A stretch of 33,618 bases of DNA, taken from contig UQGR01000020.1 of assembly GCA_900540705.1 (NCBI GenBank), positions 1 through 33,618 of the forward strand, read 5' to 3'. Below, piece after piece: positions 1 to 7,682 of the stretch. Below the pieces are notes generated by a model. It ran no database searches. It was given only the letters and a program-made list of their open reading frames with translations, and was not told the DNA's origin. The stretch's first letter is position 1. Every line of letters begins with the position of its first letter. Source of the stretch: an uncultured Mollicutes bacterium (GTDB lineage Bacteria; Bacillota_I; Bacilli_A; Acholeplasmatales; Anaeroplasmataceae). Made by a program: the position numbers and the translations under genes.

Positions 1-322
1 CAGCGATAACTAAGATACCACCATCCATCTGAGCAGCACCAGTGATCATGTTCTTTACATAATCGGCATGGCCTGGACAGTCAACGTGTGCATAGTGACG
101 GTTTTCAGTCTCATATTCAACGTGTGCAGTATTAATTGTAATACCACGCTCTTTCTCTTCTGGAGCAGCGTCAATCTGGTTATAATCCTTAGCCTGTGCT
201 AAACCCTTCTTTGCAAGAATAGTTGTGATAGCAGCAGTTAAAGTAGTTTTACCATGGTCTACGTGTCCAATTGTACCAATGTTAACATGTGGTTTGGTAC
301 GTACAAATTTTTCCTTTGCCAT
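1..322 (-). CDS. tuf: Elongation factor Tu, N-terminal part (cut by window edge)
   Basis: Translation elongation factor EF-Tu, the GTPase that delivers aminoacyl-tRNA to the ribosome. The reverse strand reads MAKEKFVRTKPHVNIGTIGH from an ATG at 322, followed by the P-loop GHVDHGKTT, the switch I segment with ERGITI, and the DCPGH motif of switch II. About 107 codons are visible; the rest lies beyond position 1. An AGGAGG ribosome binding site precedes the ATG. It is the last gene of the rpsL-rpsG-fusA-tuf order and also has its own promoter in the fusA-tuf gap. The sequence is highly conserved and nothing looks odd. Confidence 0.97.
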   Translation of the reverse strand, partial: MAKEKFVRTKPHVNIGTIGHVDHGKTTLTAAITTILAKKGLAQAKDYNQIDAAPEEKERGITINTAHVEYETENRHYAHVDCPGHADYVKNMITGAAQMDGGILVIA

Positions 323-380
323 TTTAAATGGTCCTCCTAATTTTTATTTTTTAATTTTTTCTTTTATTTTACCAATATAT

Positions 381-409
381 ATTTTACCCTAATTGGTGAG
401 GGTTTGCAA
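381..409 (-). promoter_or_regulatory. Promoter for tuf in the fusA-tuf gap
   Basis: On the minus strand TTGCAA (409-404) and TAAAAT (386-381) are separated by exactly 17 bases, about 60 bases before the tuf start codon. A weak inverted repeat ACCCT/AGGGT lies in the spacer. tuf is highly expressed and often has an extra promoter besides the str operon one. This is inferred from sequence only. Confidence 0.6.
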
Positions 410-424
410 GTAGAATATTTAAAA

Positions 425-2491
425 TTAAGCTCTACTCTTTATAATCTCTTCCTGGATGCTTCTAGGAACTGCTTCATAGTGGTGAGTTTGCATAATGAAA
501 TTACCACGTCCCTGAGAATTTGAACGAAGAGATGTTGCATAACCAAACATTTCAGCTAGTGGAACATAAGCACGAATCTTCATACCATTTCCACGCTTTT
601 CCTGAGAATCCATACGGCCACGACGGCTTGTTAAATCACCGATTACGTTACCAACATATTCTTCTGGAACAGTAACGTCTACTTCCATGATTGGTTCTAG
701 TAAAACTGGCTTACATTTTTCCTTAGCAGCCTTTAATGCCATAGATGCGGCAATCTTGAAGGCCATTTCTGAAGAGTCTACCTCATGGTAAGAACCATCA
801 AATAAGGTAGCCTTAATATCAATCATAGGATATCCTGCCAAAATACCATTTGGCATTGCCTCCTGTAAGCCCTTATCAACAACTGGGATATATTCACGAG
901 GAACTGTACCACCAACAACCTTATCCACAAACTCATAGCCCTTTTCTGGATTTGGTTCAAATTTGATCCAAACATGACCATATTGTCCACGTCCACCAGA
1001 CTGACGAATGAATTTACCTTCGCAATCTGCAGCAGCGGTTATAGTTTCACGATAAGAAACCTGTGGAGCACCAACATTCGCTAAAACGTTGAACTCTCTT
1101 TTCATACGGTCAACAATGATGTCTAGGTGAAGCTCACCCATACCTGCAATAATAGTTTGTCCAGTTTCTGAATCTGTATAAGTACGGAAGGTTGGATCCT
1201 CTTCTGCAAGCTTAGTTAAAGCAGTTGTCATCTTTTCTTGATCTGCCTTTGTCTTTGGCTCAACAGCTACACTGATAACTGGCTCTGGGAATACCATCTG
1301 TTCTAGGATAACTTCATACTTTTCATCACAAAGTGTATCACCAGTAGTTGTATTCTTGAATCCTACTGCAGCAGCAATATCTCCTGCATAAACTTCCTTA
1401 ATTTCTTCACGATGGTTTGCATGCATCTGCATGATACGTCCTAATCTCTCTTTAGAATCCTTTGTTGTATTTCTAACGTAAGAACCAGAAGTGATATGTC
1501 CCTGGTAAACACGGAAATAAGTTAATCTACCAACAAATGGATCAGATACTACCTTAAATGCTAAGGCAGCAAATGGAGCATCATCTGTAGAATGAATATC
1601 AACCTCATTGCCATTATGATCTACACCCTTTGCAGCTGCAATATCTGTTGGAGCTGGTAAGAAGTCAATAACACCATCCAGCATCTTCTTAACACCCATA
1701 TTCTTGAAGGCTGAACCACAGAATACTGGGAAGAATTGAACATTTAAGGTTGCTTTACGAATTACAGACTTAATCATATCTGTAGGGATTTCTTCTCCCT
1801 CTAGATACATCATAGCTAAATCATCATCAAATTGAGATAAAGTATCAATTAATACCTCTCTCTTTTCTTTTGCTAATTCTAATAGGTCAGCAGGAATATC
1901 TACAGTTTGATAGTTTTCATCCTGTCCACCATCATAGATATAAGCTTTCATTTCGATTAAATCAATCTGTCCTTTAAATTGATCCTCAGCACCAATTGGC
2001 CACTGTACAGCAGCTGCAACGGCACCTAATCTATCATGAATTGTATTTACAGAATATTCAAAATCCGCACCAATTTTATCCATTTTATTGACAAACACGA
2101 TACGAGGTACATTATAGTCAGTTGCCTGACGCCATACTGTCTCTGTCTGAGGCTCAACACCAGCCTGTCCATCAAGTACTGTAACAGCACCATCTAGAAC
2201 ACGTAGAGAACGAGAAACCTCTACAGTGAAGTCAACGTGACCTGGAGTATCAATGATGTTTACTCTATAATTGCTCCAAATTGCTGTAGTTGCAGCAGAG
2301 GTGATAGTAATACCACGTTCCTGCTCCTGAGCCATCCAGTCCATTGTAGAAGCACCATCATGTGTTTCACCAATCTTATGAATCTTTTTGGTATGATAAA
2401 GAATACGTTCTGTCGTAGTCGTCTTACCAGCATCAATGTGTGCCATGATACCAATATTACGAGTCTTTTCTAATGTATACTCTCTAGGCAT
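425..2491 (-). CDS. fusA: Elongation factor G
   Basis: EF-G, the GTPase that drives ribosomal translocation and, with RRF, ribosome recycling. The protein has 688 residues, the usual length. The N-terminal G domain shows AHIDAGKTT (P-loop, about residues 17-25), RGITITSAATT, DTPGHVDF and NKMD. The later domains carry the EF-G blocks GMGELHLDI and SGGRGQYGHV, and the C-terminal part has GNVIGDLTSRRG. The ATG at 2491 has a GGAGAGA ribosome binding site. It follows rpsG by about 23 bases in the str operon and precedes tuf. It is the housekeeping copy by context and complete motifs, rather than a tet(O/M)-like paralogue. Confidence 0.98.
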   Translation of the reverse strand: MPREYTLEKTRNIGIMAHIDAGKTTTTERILYHTKKIHKIGETHDGASTMDWMAQEQERGITITSAATTAIWSNYRVNIIDTPGHVDFTVEVSRSLRVLDGAVTVLDGQAGVEPQTETVWRQATDYNVPRIVFVNKMDKIGADFEYSVNTIHDRLGAVAAAVQWPIGAEDQFKGQIDLIEMKAYIYDGGQDENYQTVDIPADLLELAKEKREVLIDTLSQFDDDLAMMYLEGEEIPTDMIKSVIRKATLNVQFFPVFCGSAFKNMGVKKMLDGVIDFLPAPTDIAAAKGVDHNGNEVDIHSTDDAPFAALAFKVVSDPFVGRLTYFRVYQGHITSGSYVRNTTKDSKERLGRIMQMHANHREEIKEVYAGDIAAAVGFKNTTTGDTLCDEKYEVILEQMVFPEPVISVAVEPKTKADQEKMTTALTKLAEEDPTFRTYTDSETGQTIIAGMGELHLDIIVDRMKREFNVLANVGAPQVSYRETITAAADCEGKFIRQSGGRGQYGHVWIKFEPNPEKGYEFVDKVVGGTVPREYIPVVDKGLQEAMPNGILAGYPMIDIKATLFDGSYHEVDSSEMAFKIAASMALKAAKEKCKPVLLEPIMEVDVTVPEEYVGNVIGDLTSRRGRMDSQEKRGNGMKIRAYVPLAEMFGYATSLRSNSQGRGNFIMQTHHYEAVPRSIQEEIIKSRA

Positions 2492-2514
2492 AATAATTCT
2501 CTCCTATATCCTTA

Positions 2515-2985
2515 TTACCAACGATAATGTGCAAAAGCTCTATTTGCTTCAGCCATCTTGTGTGTATCCTCGCGCTTCTTACAAGCACCACCAACACCAT
2601 TAGCTGCATCCATAATTTCCTTTGCTAACTTTTCTTCCATTGTTTTATCATTACGAAGACGAGCGTATTTGATTAACCATCTTAATCCAAGAGTTTGCTT
2701 TCTTTCAGGTCTAACCTCTACTGGTACCTGATAATTTTGTCCACCAATACGACGGCTCTTAACTTCTAAAACTGGCATAATATTTTCTAATGCTTTGTTA
2801 AAAACTTCTAGCGGATCCTGACCAGTTGCTTCTTTTACACGGTCAAATGCACTATATAAAATTGTTTGTGCTGTTCCTTTTTTACCATCTAACATAATTG
2901 TATTAATAGTTCTAGTAACTACCTTAGAATTATATATTGGATCAGGAAGCACGTCTCTTTTTGAAATATGTCCCTTACGAGGCAT
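2515..2985 (-). CDS. rpsG: 30S ribosomal protein S7
   Basis: Primary 16S rRNA-binding protein that nucleates the head of the small subunit. It has 156 residues, the normal bacterial length, starting MPRKGHISKRDVLPDP and ending in the typical ANRAFAHYRW. The conserved SRRIGGQNYQVPVEVRPERK segment is present. The ATG at 2985 follows a strong AAGGAGGAA ribosome binding site. It lies between rpsL and fusA in the str operon with only short gaps, so the genes are very probably co-transcribed. S7 is the known translational repressor of this operon in E. coli; no comparable site was recognised here. Confidence 0.98.
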   Translation of the reverse strand: MPRKGHISKRDVLPDPIYNSKVVTRTINTIMLDGKKGTAQTILYSAFDRVKEATGQDPLEVFNKALENIMPVLEVKSRRIGGQNYQVPVEVRPERKQTLGLRWLIKYARLRNDKTMEEKLAKEIMDAANGVGGACKKREDTHKMAEANRAFAHYRW

Positions 2986-3015
2986 GAGCGATTCCTCCTT
3001 TTTTTTCTAAATTAA

Positions 3016-3432
3016 TTATTTTTGTTTTGGTCTCTTAGCACCATATTTAGAACGACCCTGCATTCTATTCGCAACACCAGTAGTATCTAATGCACCACGG
3101 ATGATATGATAACGAACACCTGGTAAGTCCTTAACACGTCCACCACGAATTAAAACTGTACTATGCTCCTGTAAGCTATGTCCAATTCCTGGAATATAAG
3201 CAGTTACTTCCATTCCATTTGTTAAACGTACTCTGGCATATTTACGTAATGCTGAGTTTGGCTTCTTAGGTGTCATAGTAGTAACACGGGTACAAACACC
3301 ACGCTTCTGAGGTGATGGAAGCTTTGTATATCTCTTCTCTAAGCTATTAAAACCGATGCCTAAGCTTGGTGATTTAGACTTAGTTACTTTATCTGTTCTT
3401 CCGTTACGTACTAATTGTTCAATAGTTGGCAT
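3016..3432 (-). CDS. rpsL: 30S ribosomal protein S12
   Basis: Small-subunit protein at the decoding centre. It has 138 residues, the typical Gram-positive length. Both streptomycin-relevant loops look wild type: TPKKPNSALRK (Lys equivalent to E. coli K42) and RGGRVKDLPGVRYH (Lys equivalent to K87). The ATG at 3432 follows AAAGGAGAA. It is the first gene of the str operon; a near-consensus promoter lies about 95 bases upstream and gives a short leader. Nothing in the gene is unusual. Confidence 0.98.
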   Translation of the reverse strand: MPTIEQLVRNGRTDKVTKSKSPSLGIGFNSLEKRYTKLPSPQKRGVCTRVTTMTPKKPNSALRKYARVRLTNGMEVTAYIPGIGHSLQEHSTVLIRGGRVKDLPGVRYHIIRGALDTTGVANRMQGRSKYGAKRPKQK

Positions 3433-3525
3433 ATTATATTCTCCTTTCTATCCCTAAAGGATATCTCGTTTTATACCATTCATTTAAGCCTTAATTTATA
3501 AAGGCACAATTGACACAGCATTTTG

Positions 3526-3553
3526 ATTATATCAAAAAAAAAGGATATGTCAA
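3526..3553 (-). promoter_or_regulatory. str operon (rpsL) promoter
   Basis: On the minus strand a perfect TTGACA (3553-3548) and a perfect TATAAT (3531-3526) are separated by 16 bases that include a T9 run. Transcription should start near 3519, giving a leader of about 87 bases before the rpsL ATG. This is one of the strongest promoter matches in the window, as expected for ribosomal protein genes. Confidence 0.85.
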
Positions 3554-3775
3554 TGAATTTTTGTGTTTTTTTAAAAACTTTCTATTTTATGTATGAAACA
3601 CTGGAAAGCGTGTATTTAAAATTCCTTGATATTTTAACATATTTAACAAATTTTATTATTACCTGAAAATACCATTATTATTCAGAAAACACACGAGATT
3701 GTTTGCATAAAAATGGACGTTTTATGAATAAAAATATAATTTTTACGCTCTTGACTAGTAAAATTTTATATTGTT

Positions 3776-3784
3776 TGGTATAAT
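3776..3784 (+). promoter_or_regulatory. Extended -10 promoter of tRNA-Arg
   Basis: TGGTATAAT is an extended -10 element ending 11 bases before the mature tRNA 5' end. A TTGACT lies at 3751-3756, but 22 bases from the -10, too far for a standard -35, so the extended -10 probably carries the activity. Confidence 0.6.
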
Positions 3785-3795
3785 ATGCATTGCAT

Positions 3796-3871
3796 GCCGC
3801 ATTAGTTTAATGGATAAAACATTGACCTCCTAAGTCAAAAAGTTCGTGTTCGAATCACGAATGCGGTGCCA
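3796..3871 (+). tRNA. tRNA-Arg, anticodon CCU
   Basis: A full cloverleaf can be drawn. The acceptor stem GCCGCAT pairs with ATGCGGT (one terminal G-U). The D stem is GTTT/AAAC with GG in the loop, the anticodon stem is TTGAC/GTCAA with loop CTCCTAA, the variable loop has five bases, and the T stem is TCGTG/CACGA with loop TTCGAAT. The discriminator is G and CCA is encoded. Total length is 76. Anticodon CCU reads AGG (Arg). It is the only plus-strand gene in the window, with its own promoter and terminator. Confidence 0.96.
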
Positions 3872-3887
3872 GAATAAAAAATATAAG

Positions 3888-3912
3888 AGCTCCCATACAT
3901 TGGGAGCTTTTA
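3888..3912 (+). terminator. Terminator of tRNA-Arg
   Basis: A perfect 8-bp hairpin, AGCTCCCA (3888-3895) and TGGGAGCT (3901-3908), has a 5-base loop and is followed by TTTTACTTTT on the plus strand. It lies 16 bases after the tRNA CCA end. Confidence 0.85.
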
Positions 3913-3913
3913 C

Positions 3914-3945
3914 TTTTAGAAAAGGAGAAGGTCTAAACCTTCTCC
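3914..3945 (-). terminator. Terminator of rpoBC
   Basis: A perfect 8-bp hairpin of GGAGAAGG and CCTTCTCC (3924-3931 and 3938-3945) is followed on the minus strand by TTTTCTAAAAG. It begins 7 bases after the rpoC stop codon. With the tRNA terminator next to it, the pair insulates the two converging units. Confidence 0.85.
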
Positions 3946-3952
3946 ATAAATT

Positions 3953-6900
3953 TTATTCGGTTTCTTCCTCGTCCTCTAGGATTTCATCTAAATCATCTAC
4001 AATGTCATCCTCTAGATCTTCTTCCTCTAAATCGTCATCTTCATCCTCTTCACGGAGAGACTCATTGATTTCTTGATATATATTTTCTTCTACAGGACGA
4101 TGCTCGCACTCAAACTCATCCTCCATAAGGACTCCAGTACCTGCTGGAATTAATCCACCAATGATAACATTTTCCTTTAAACCAACTAAATTATCTGTCT
4201 TAGACTGAATTGCAGCCTGAGTCAAGATTCTAGTAGTTTCCTGGAAGGAACATGCAGATAAGAAGGACTGACAAGCTAAAGCAGCCTTCGTAATACCAAG
4301 CAATAATGGTTTAGCAGTTGGAAGCTTTCCACCCTCAGCAAAAATCTTTTGAACAGCCTCATTGTATTCCCCGATGGAAACATCTCTTCCTGGAAGTAAA
4401 TCGGTATCTCCTTCTTGAACTACCATCAGCTTTCTCATCATCTGACGAACGATAATTTCGATATGCTTATCAGAAATTTCAACTGACTGAGAACGGTATA
4501 CCTTCTGAACCTCTTCTACAATATATTTTTGAACAGCTTCAGCATCCTTGATACGTAATAACTCCTTAGGATGAATAGATCCCTTCATCAGCTTTTCACC
4601 ACGCTCAACGTGACTTCCAACACTGACAAGAAGCTCAGAGGTTGCATCTACAGTATAGATTTTTTCCTCTGTATCATTTTTAATGGTAATGGCTAAACCA
4701 TTTTTCGTCTTTTCAATTGCTTCAACTTCACCAGAAATCTCAGATATTGTCGCCTTACCTTTTGGCTTACGTGCTTCAAATAGCTCTTGAACACGTGGAA
4801 GACCTTGGGTAATATCGGCAGCTGATGCAACACCACCTGTATGGAATGTACGCATGGTCAACTGAGTACCTGGCTCACCAATAGATTGAGCAGCAACGGT
4901 ACCAACAGCCTCTCCAACCTCTACAACCTTGTTGGTTGCAAGGTTACGTCCATAGCATAGCATACATACCCCAGATTTTGCATTACAGGTTAAATTTGTA
5001 CGAATGCATACACTCTTAATTCCTGCCTCTGCGATTACAGAAGCCATTTCCTCTGTAAATAACTCATTTCTTCTGGCAATAATTTCGCCTGTCTCTGGAT
5101 GAATTAAATCCTTGGCTGCAAAACGACCAATTACACGGTCAGCCACAGTTACGACAACCTTACCACCATCATCAATGATATCCTCTACATACATACCCTT
5201 TTCAGTTCCACAGTCTACCGTAGAAATGATGACATCCTGAGATACATCGACTAAACGACGAGTCAAATATCCTGATTCAGCTGTCTTTAAGGCGGTATCC
5301 GTAGATCCCTTACGAGAACCATGGGTAGAAATAAAGAATTCAGATACGGTCAATCCTTCACGGAAGTTTGCCTTTACAGGAACCTCGATAGTTTCACCAG
5401 CCGTATTTGCCATCAAACCACGCATACCTGCAAGCTGTGCAAAGTTAGAAGCATTACCACGGGAACCAGAATCTGCCATCATAAAGATATGATTATCCTT
5501 TTGTTTAGCTAACTCAGCCCATAGTCCTTCCTGAATTTCATTACGAGCGTCACTCCACTCCTTTTCAACAAGCTTCTTACGCTCTTTATTTGTCAGCTGA
5601 CCTAAATCATACATCATCGTAATCTGGTCAATTTTTTGATCAGCCTCAGCAATACGAGTTTGTTTTCCTTTATAGTCCAAAACGTCTGCCGCAGAAATTG
5701 TAAGTCCTGCAATTGTAGAATACTGGAAGCCTAAATCCTTAATTCTATCTAGCATTCTTGAGGTTTCTGTAATTTGGAATCTCTTGAATACTTCAGCAAT
5801 AATTCTTGCAATATTCTTCTTTTTGAATGGAGCAACCTCTTCATGCGCTAATAAAGCTTCATACGTATTATTTGGATTTTTAGGATCCAAGAAATAACGA
5901 TTCGGTGTTGCCACACAAAGATTATCCTCCGTTGGTTCATTTAAATAAGGGAATTCATCAGGTAGAATGCTGTTGAAAATCATTTTTCCTAATGTAGTAA
6001 ATAAATATTTTCCTTGTCCCTTATTCTTTGCAAATTTTTCAGCTGGTAAATAGGAAGGGTCCACAAAGATACGAGTATGAAGGGTTATATTTCCATTCTT
6101 ATAGGCCATATAGGTTTCATCAAAATCCTTATAGAAATGACCTTCATTTTCTTCGCCAACTCTTTCTAAGGTTAAATAATAGTTACCTAAAATCATATCC
6201 TGAGATGGAGTAACAACTGGCTTACCATCCTTAGGGTTTAAGATATTATTAGAAGCTAACATCAAAAGACGTGCTTCAGCCTGAGCCTCTAGGGATAGCG
6301 GCACATGGACTGCCATCTGGTCACCATCAAAGTCTGCGTTGAATGGAGTACATACCAATGGATGTAGACGAATCGCCTTACCCTCAATCAATACTGGTTC
6401 AAAGGCCTGAATACCTAAACGGTGTAGCGTAGGAGCACGGTTCAGTAATACTGGATGCTCACGGATAACCTCTTCAAGGATAGACCAAACACTATCATCC
6501 TGATTATCACAAGCCTTAGATGCTACCGCAATACTATTGCCTGCCTTAATTAATTCTCTTAAAACAAATGGCTTAAATAGGGTTAATGCCATTTCCTTTG
6601 GAATACCACATTGATACATCTTTAAGGATGGACCAACAACAATAACAGAACGTCCTGAATAATCTACACGCTTACCAAGTAAGTTCTGACGGAAACGTCC
6701 TTGCTTACCACGAAGCATATCAGATAAACTTTTTAAATGATGATTCTTCTCCACTACAGCCTTTTTACCGCGTTTAGAATTATCAATTAAAGCATCTACA
6801 GCCTCCTGCAGCATACGTTTTTCATTCTTAGTAATTAGATGAGGGGCATTTTGTTCAAACTGCTTTTTTAAACGATTGTTACGATTTAAGATACGACGAT

Positions 6901-7669
6901 ATAAATCATTTAGGTCTGTTGTTGCAAAACGACCACCCTCTAGCTGAACCATTGGACGTAAATCAGGTGGTATTACTGGTAATACCTCTAATATCATCCA
7001 TTCTGGTTTATTGTCAGAGGAAAGGAAGGATTCTACAACCTCTAAGCGTTTAATTACGCGATCACGACGCTGCTTAGAAGAGGACTTCAGCTTCTTTCTT
7101 AGAACCTTTTCTTCCTTCTCTAAATCAATTTCCTTAAGTAGGGTCTTGACAGCTTCAGCACCAGTCAAGGCCTTAAATTTAGAAGGATATTGTTCACTTT
7201 TTACAGAATATTCACTTTCAGATAAAATCTGCTTTTTCACTAATCCTGTATCCTTATCTGCTGATATTACAATATAAGAAGCAAGATATACAATTTCCTC
7301 TAAATCCTTTGTTTTAATATCTAATAGTGTTGCAAGAGGGGAGGTGCTATTTCTTAAAAACCAAGTATGTACAACTGGGCTAGCTAAGGTAATATGCCCC
7401 AATCTTTCTCTACGAACCTTAGATTCGGTAATCTCTACACCACATTTTTCGCAAATTTTACCCTTATCTGTATTTCGTTTTGATTTACCACATGCACACT
7501 GATAATCCTTCATAGGACCAAAAATCTTCTCACAGAACAATCCATCTGGCTCTGGCTTTAAGGTACGATAGTTGATAGTTTCGTGCTTTAAAACCTCACC
7601 ATGGGACCATGATAAAATTTCTTCTGGAGAGGCTAAACCAATTTTAATATATTTGTATTGTGTACTCAT
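3953..7669 (-). CDS. rpoC: RNA polymerase beta-prime subunit
   Basis: Largest subunit of RNA polymerase, carrying the catalytic Mg2+ loop. It has 1238 residues, slightly longer than the roughly 1200 of Bacillus subtilis. Visible motifs are the N-terminal zinc cysteines CACG and CEKCG (about residues 58-80), the active-site NADFDGDQM with its three catalytic aspartates, and the second zinc site ending CNAKSGVCMLCYG. The bridge helix and trigger loop region follow in order. The extra length is a C-terminal tail of about 35 residues that is mostly Asp and Glu. The start at 7669 has GGAGGGAAAGCT before the ATG and lies 13 bases after rpoB, so the two are co-transcribed. The following hairpin is the operon terminator. 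Confidence 0.98.
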   Translation of the reverse strand: MSTQYKYIKIGLASPEEILSWSHGEVLKHETINYRTLKPEPDGLFCEKIFGPMKDYQCACGKSKRNTDKGKICEKCGVEITESKVRRERLGHITLASPVVHTWFLRNSTSPLATLLDIKTKDLEEIVYLASYIVISADKDTGLVKKQILSESEYSVKSEQYPSKFKALTGAEAVKTLLKEIDLEKEEKVLRKKLKSSSKQRRDRVIKRLEVVESFLSSDNKPEWMILEVLPVIPPDLRPMVQLEGGRFATTDLNDLYRRILNRNNRLKKQFEQNAPHLITKNEKRMLQEAVDALIDNSKRGKKAVVEKNHHLKSLSDMLRGKQGRFRQNLLGKRVDYSGRSVIVVGPSLKMYQCGIPKEMALTLFKPFVLRELIKAGNSIAVASKACDNQDDSVWSILEEVIREHPVLLNRAPTLHRLGIQAFEPVLIEGKAIRLHPLVCTPFNADFDGDQMAVHVPLSLEAQAEARLLMLASNNILNPKDGKPVVTPSQDMILGNYYLTLERVGEENEGHFYKDFDETYMAYKNGNITLHTRIFVDPSYLPAEKFAKNKGQGKYLFTTLGKMIFNSILPDEFPYLNEPTEDNLCVATPNRYFLDPKNPNNTYEALLAHEEVAPFKKKNIARIIAEVFKRFQITETSRMLDRIKDLGFQYSTIAGLTISAADVLDYKGKQTRIAEADQKIDQITMMYDLGQLTNKERKKLVEKEWSDARNEIQEGLWAELAKQKDNHIFMMADSGSRGNASNFAQLAGMRGLMANTAGETIEVPVKANFREGLTVSEFFISTHGSRKGSTDTALKTAESGYLTRRLVDVSQDVIISTVDCGTEKGMYVEDIIDDGGKVVVTVADRVIGRFAAKDLIHPETGEIIARRNELFTEEMASVIAEAGIKSVCIRTNLTCNAKSGVCMLCYGRNLATNKVVEVGEAVGTVAAQSIGEPGTQLTMRTFHTGGVASAADITQGLPRVQELFEARKPKGKATISEISGEVEAIEKTKNGLAITIKNDTEEKIYTVDATSELLVSVGSHVERGEKLMKGSIHPKELLRIKDAEAVQKYIVEEVQKVYRSQSVEISDKHIEIIVRQMMRKLMVVQEGDTDLLPGRDVSIGEYNEAVQKIFAEGGKLPTAKPLLLGITKAALACQSFLSACSFQETTRILTQAAIQSKTDNLVGLKENVIIGGLIPAGTGVLMEDEFECEHRPVEENIYQEINESLREEDEDDDLEEEDLEDDIVDDLDEILEDEEETE

Positions 7670-7682
7670 AGCTTTCCCTCCA

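Larger units (their letters stand above)
3433..3795. other. Divergent intergenic region between rpsL and tRNA-Arg
   Basis: This 363-base very AT-rich stretch carries outward-facing promoters: minus-strand for the str operon and plus-strand for the tRNA. The rpsL leader contains a small inverted repeat, TATCC/GGATA, just before the ribosome binding site. The middle part, about 3560-3750, has no open frame with a ribosome binding site and no recognisable structure. Confidence 0.6.

Noticed and set aside
3016..3432. Streptomycin-resistance change in rpsL
   Set aside because: Both key lysines are wild type.
3846..4076. Plus-strand serine-rich open frame overlapping the tRNA and the end of rpoC
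   Set aside because: It is the antisense of the acidic Asp/Glu tail of beta-prime, which naturally reads as Ser on the other strand; no ribosome binding site.
7011..7277. 88-residue plus-strand frame inside rpoC
   Set aside because: Shadow of a conserved coding region on the opposite strand.
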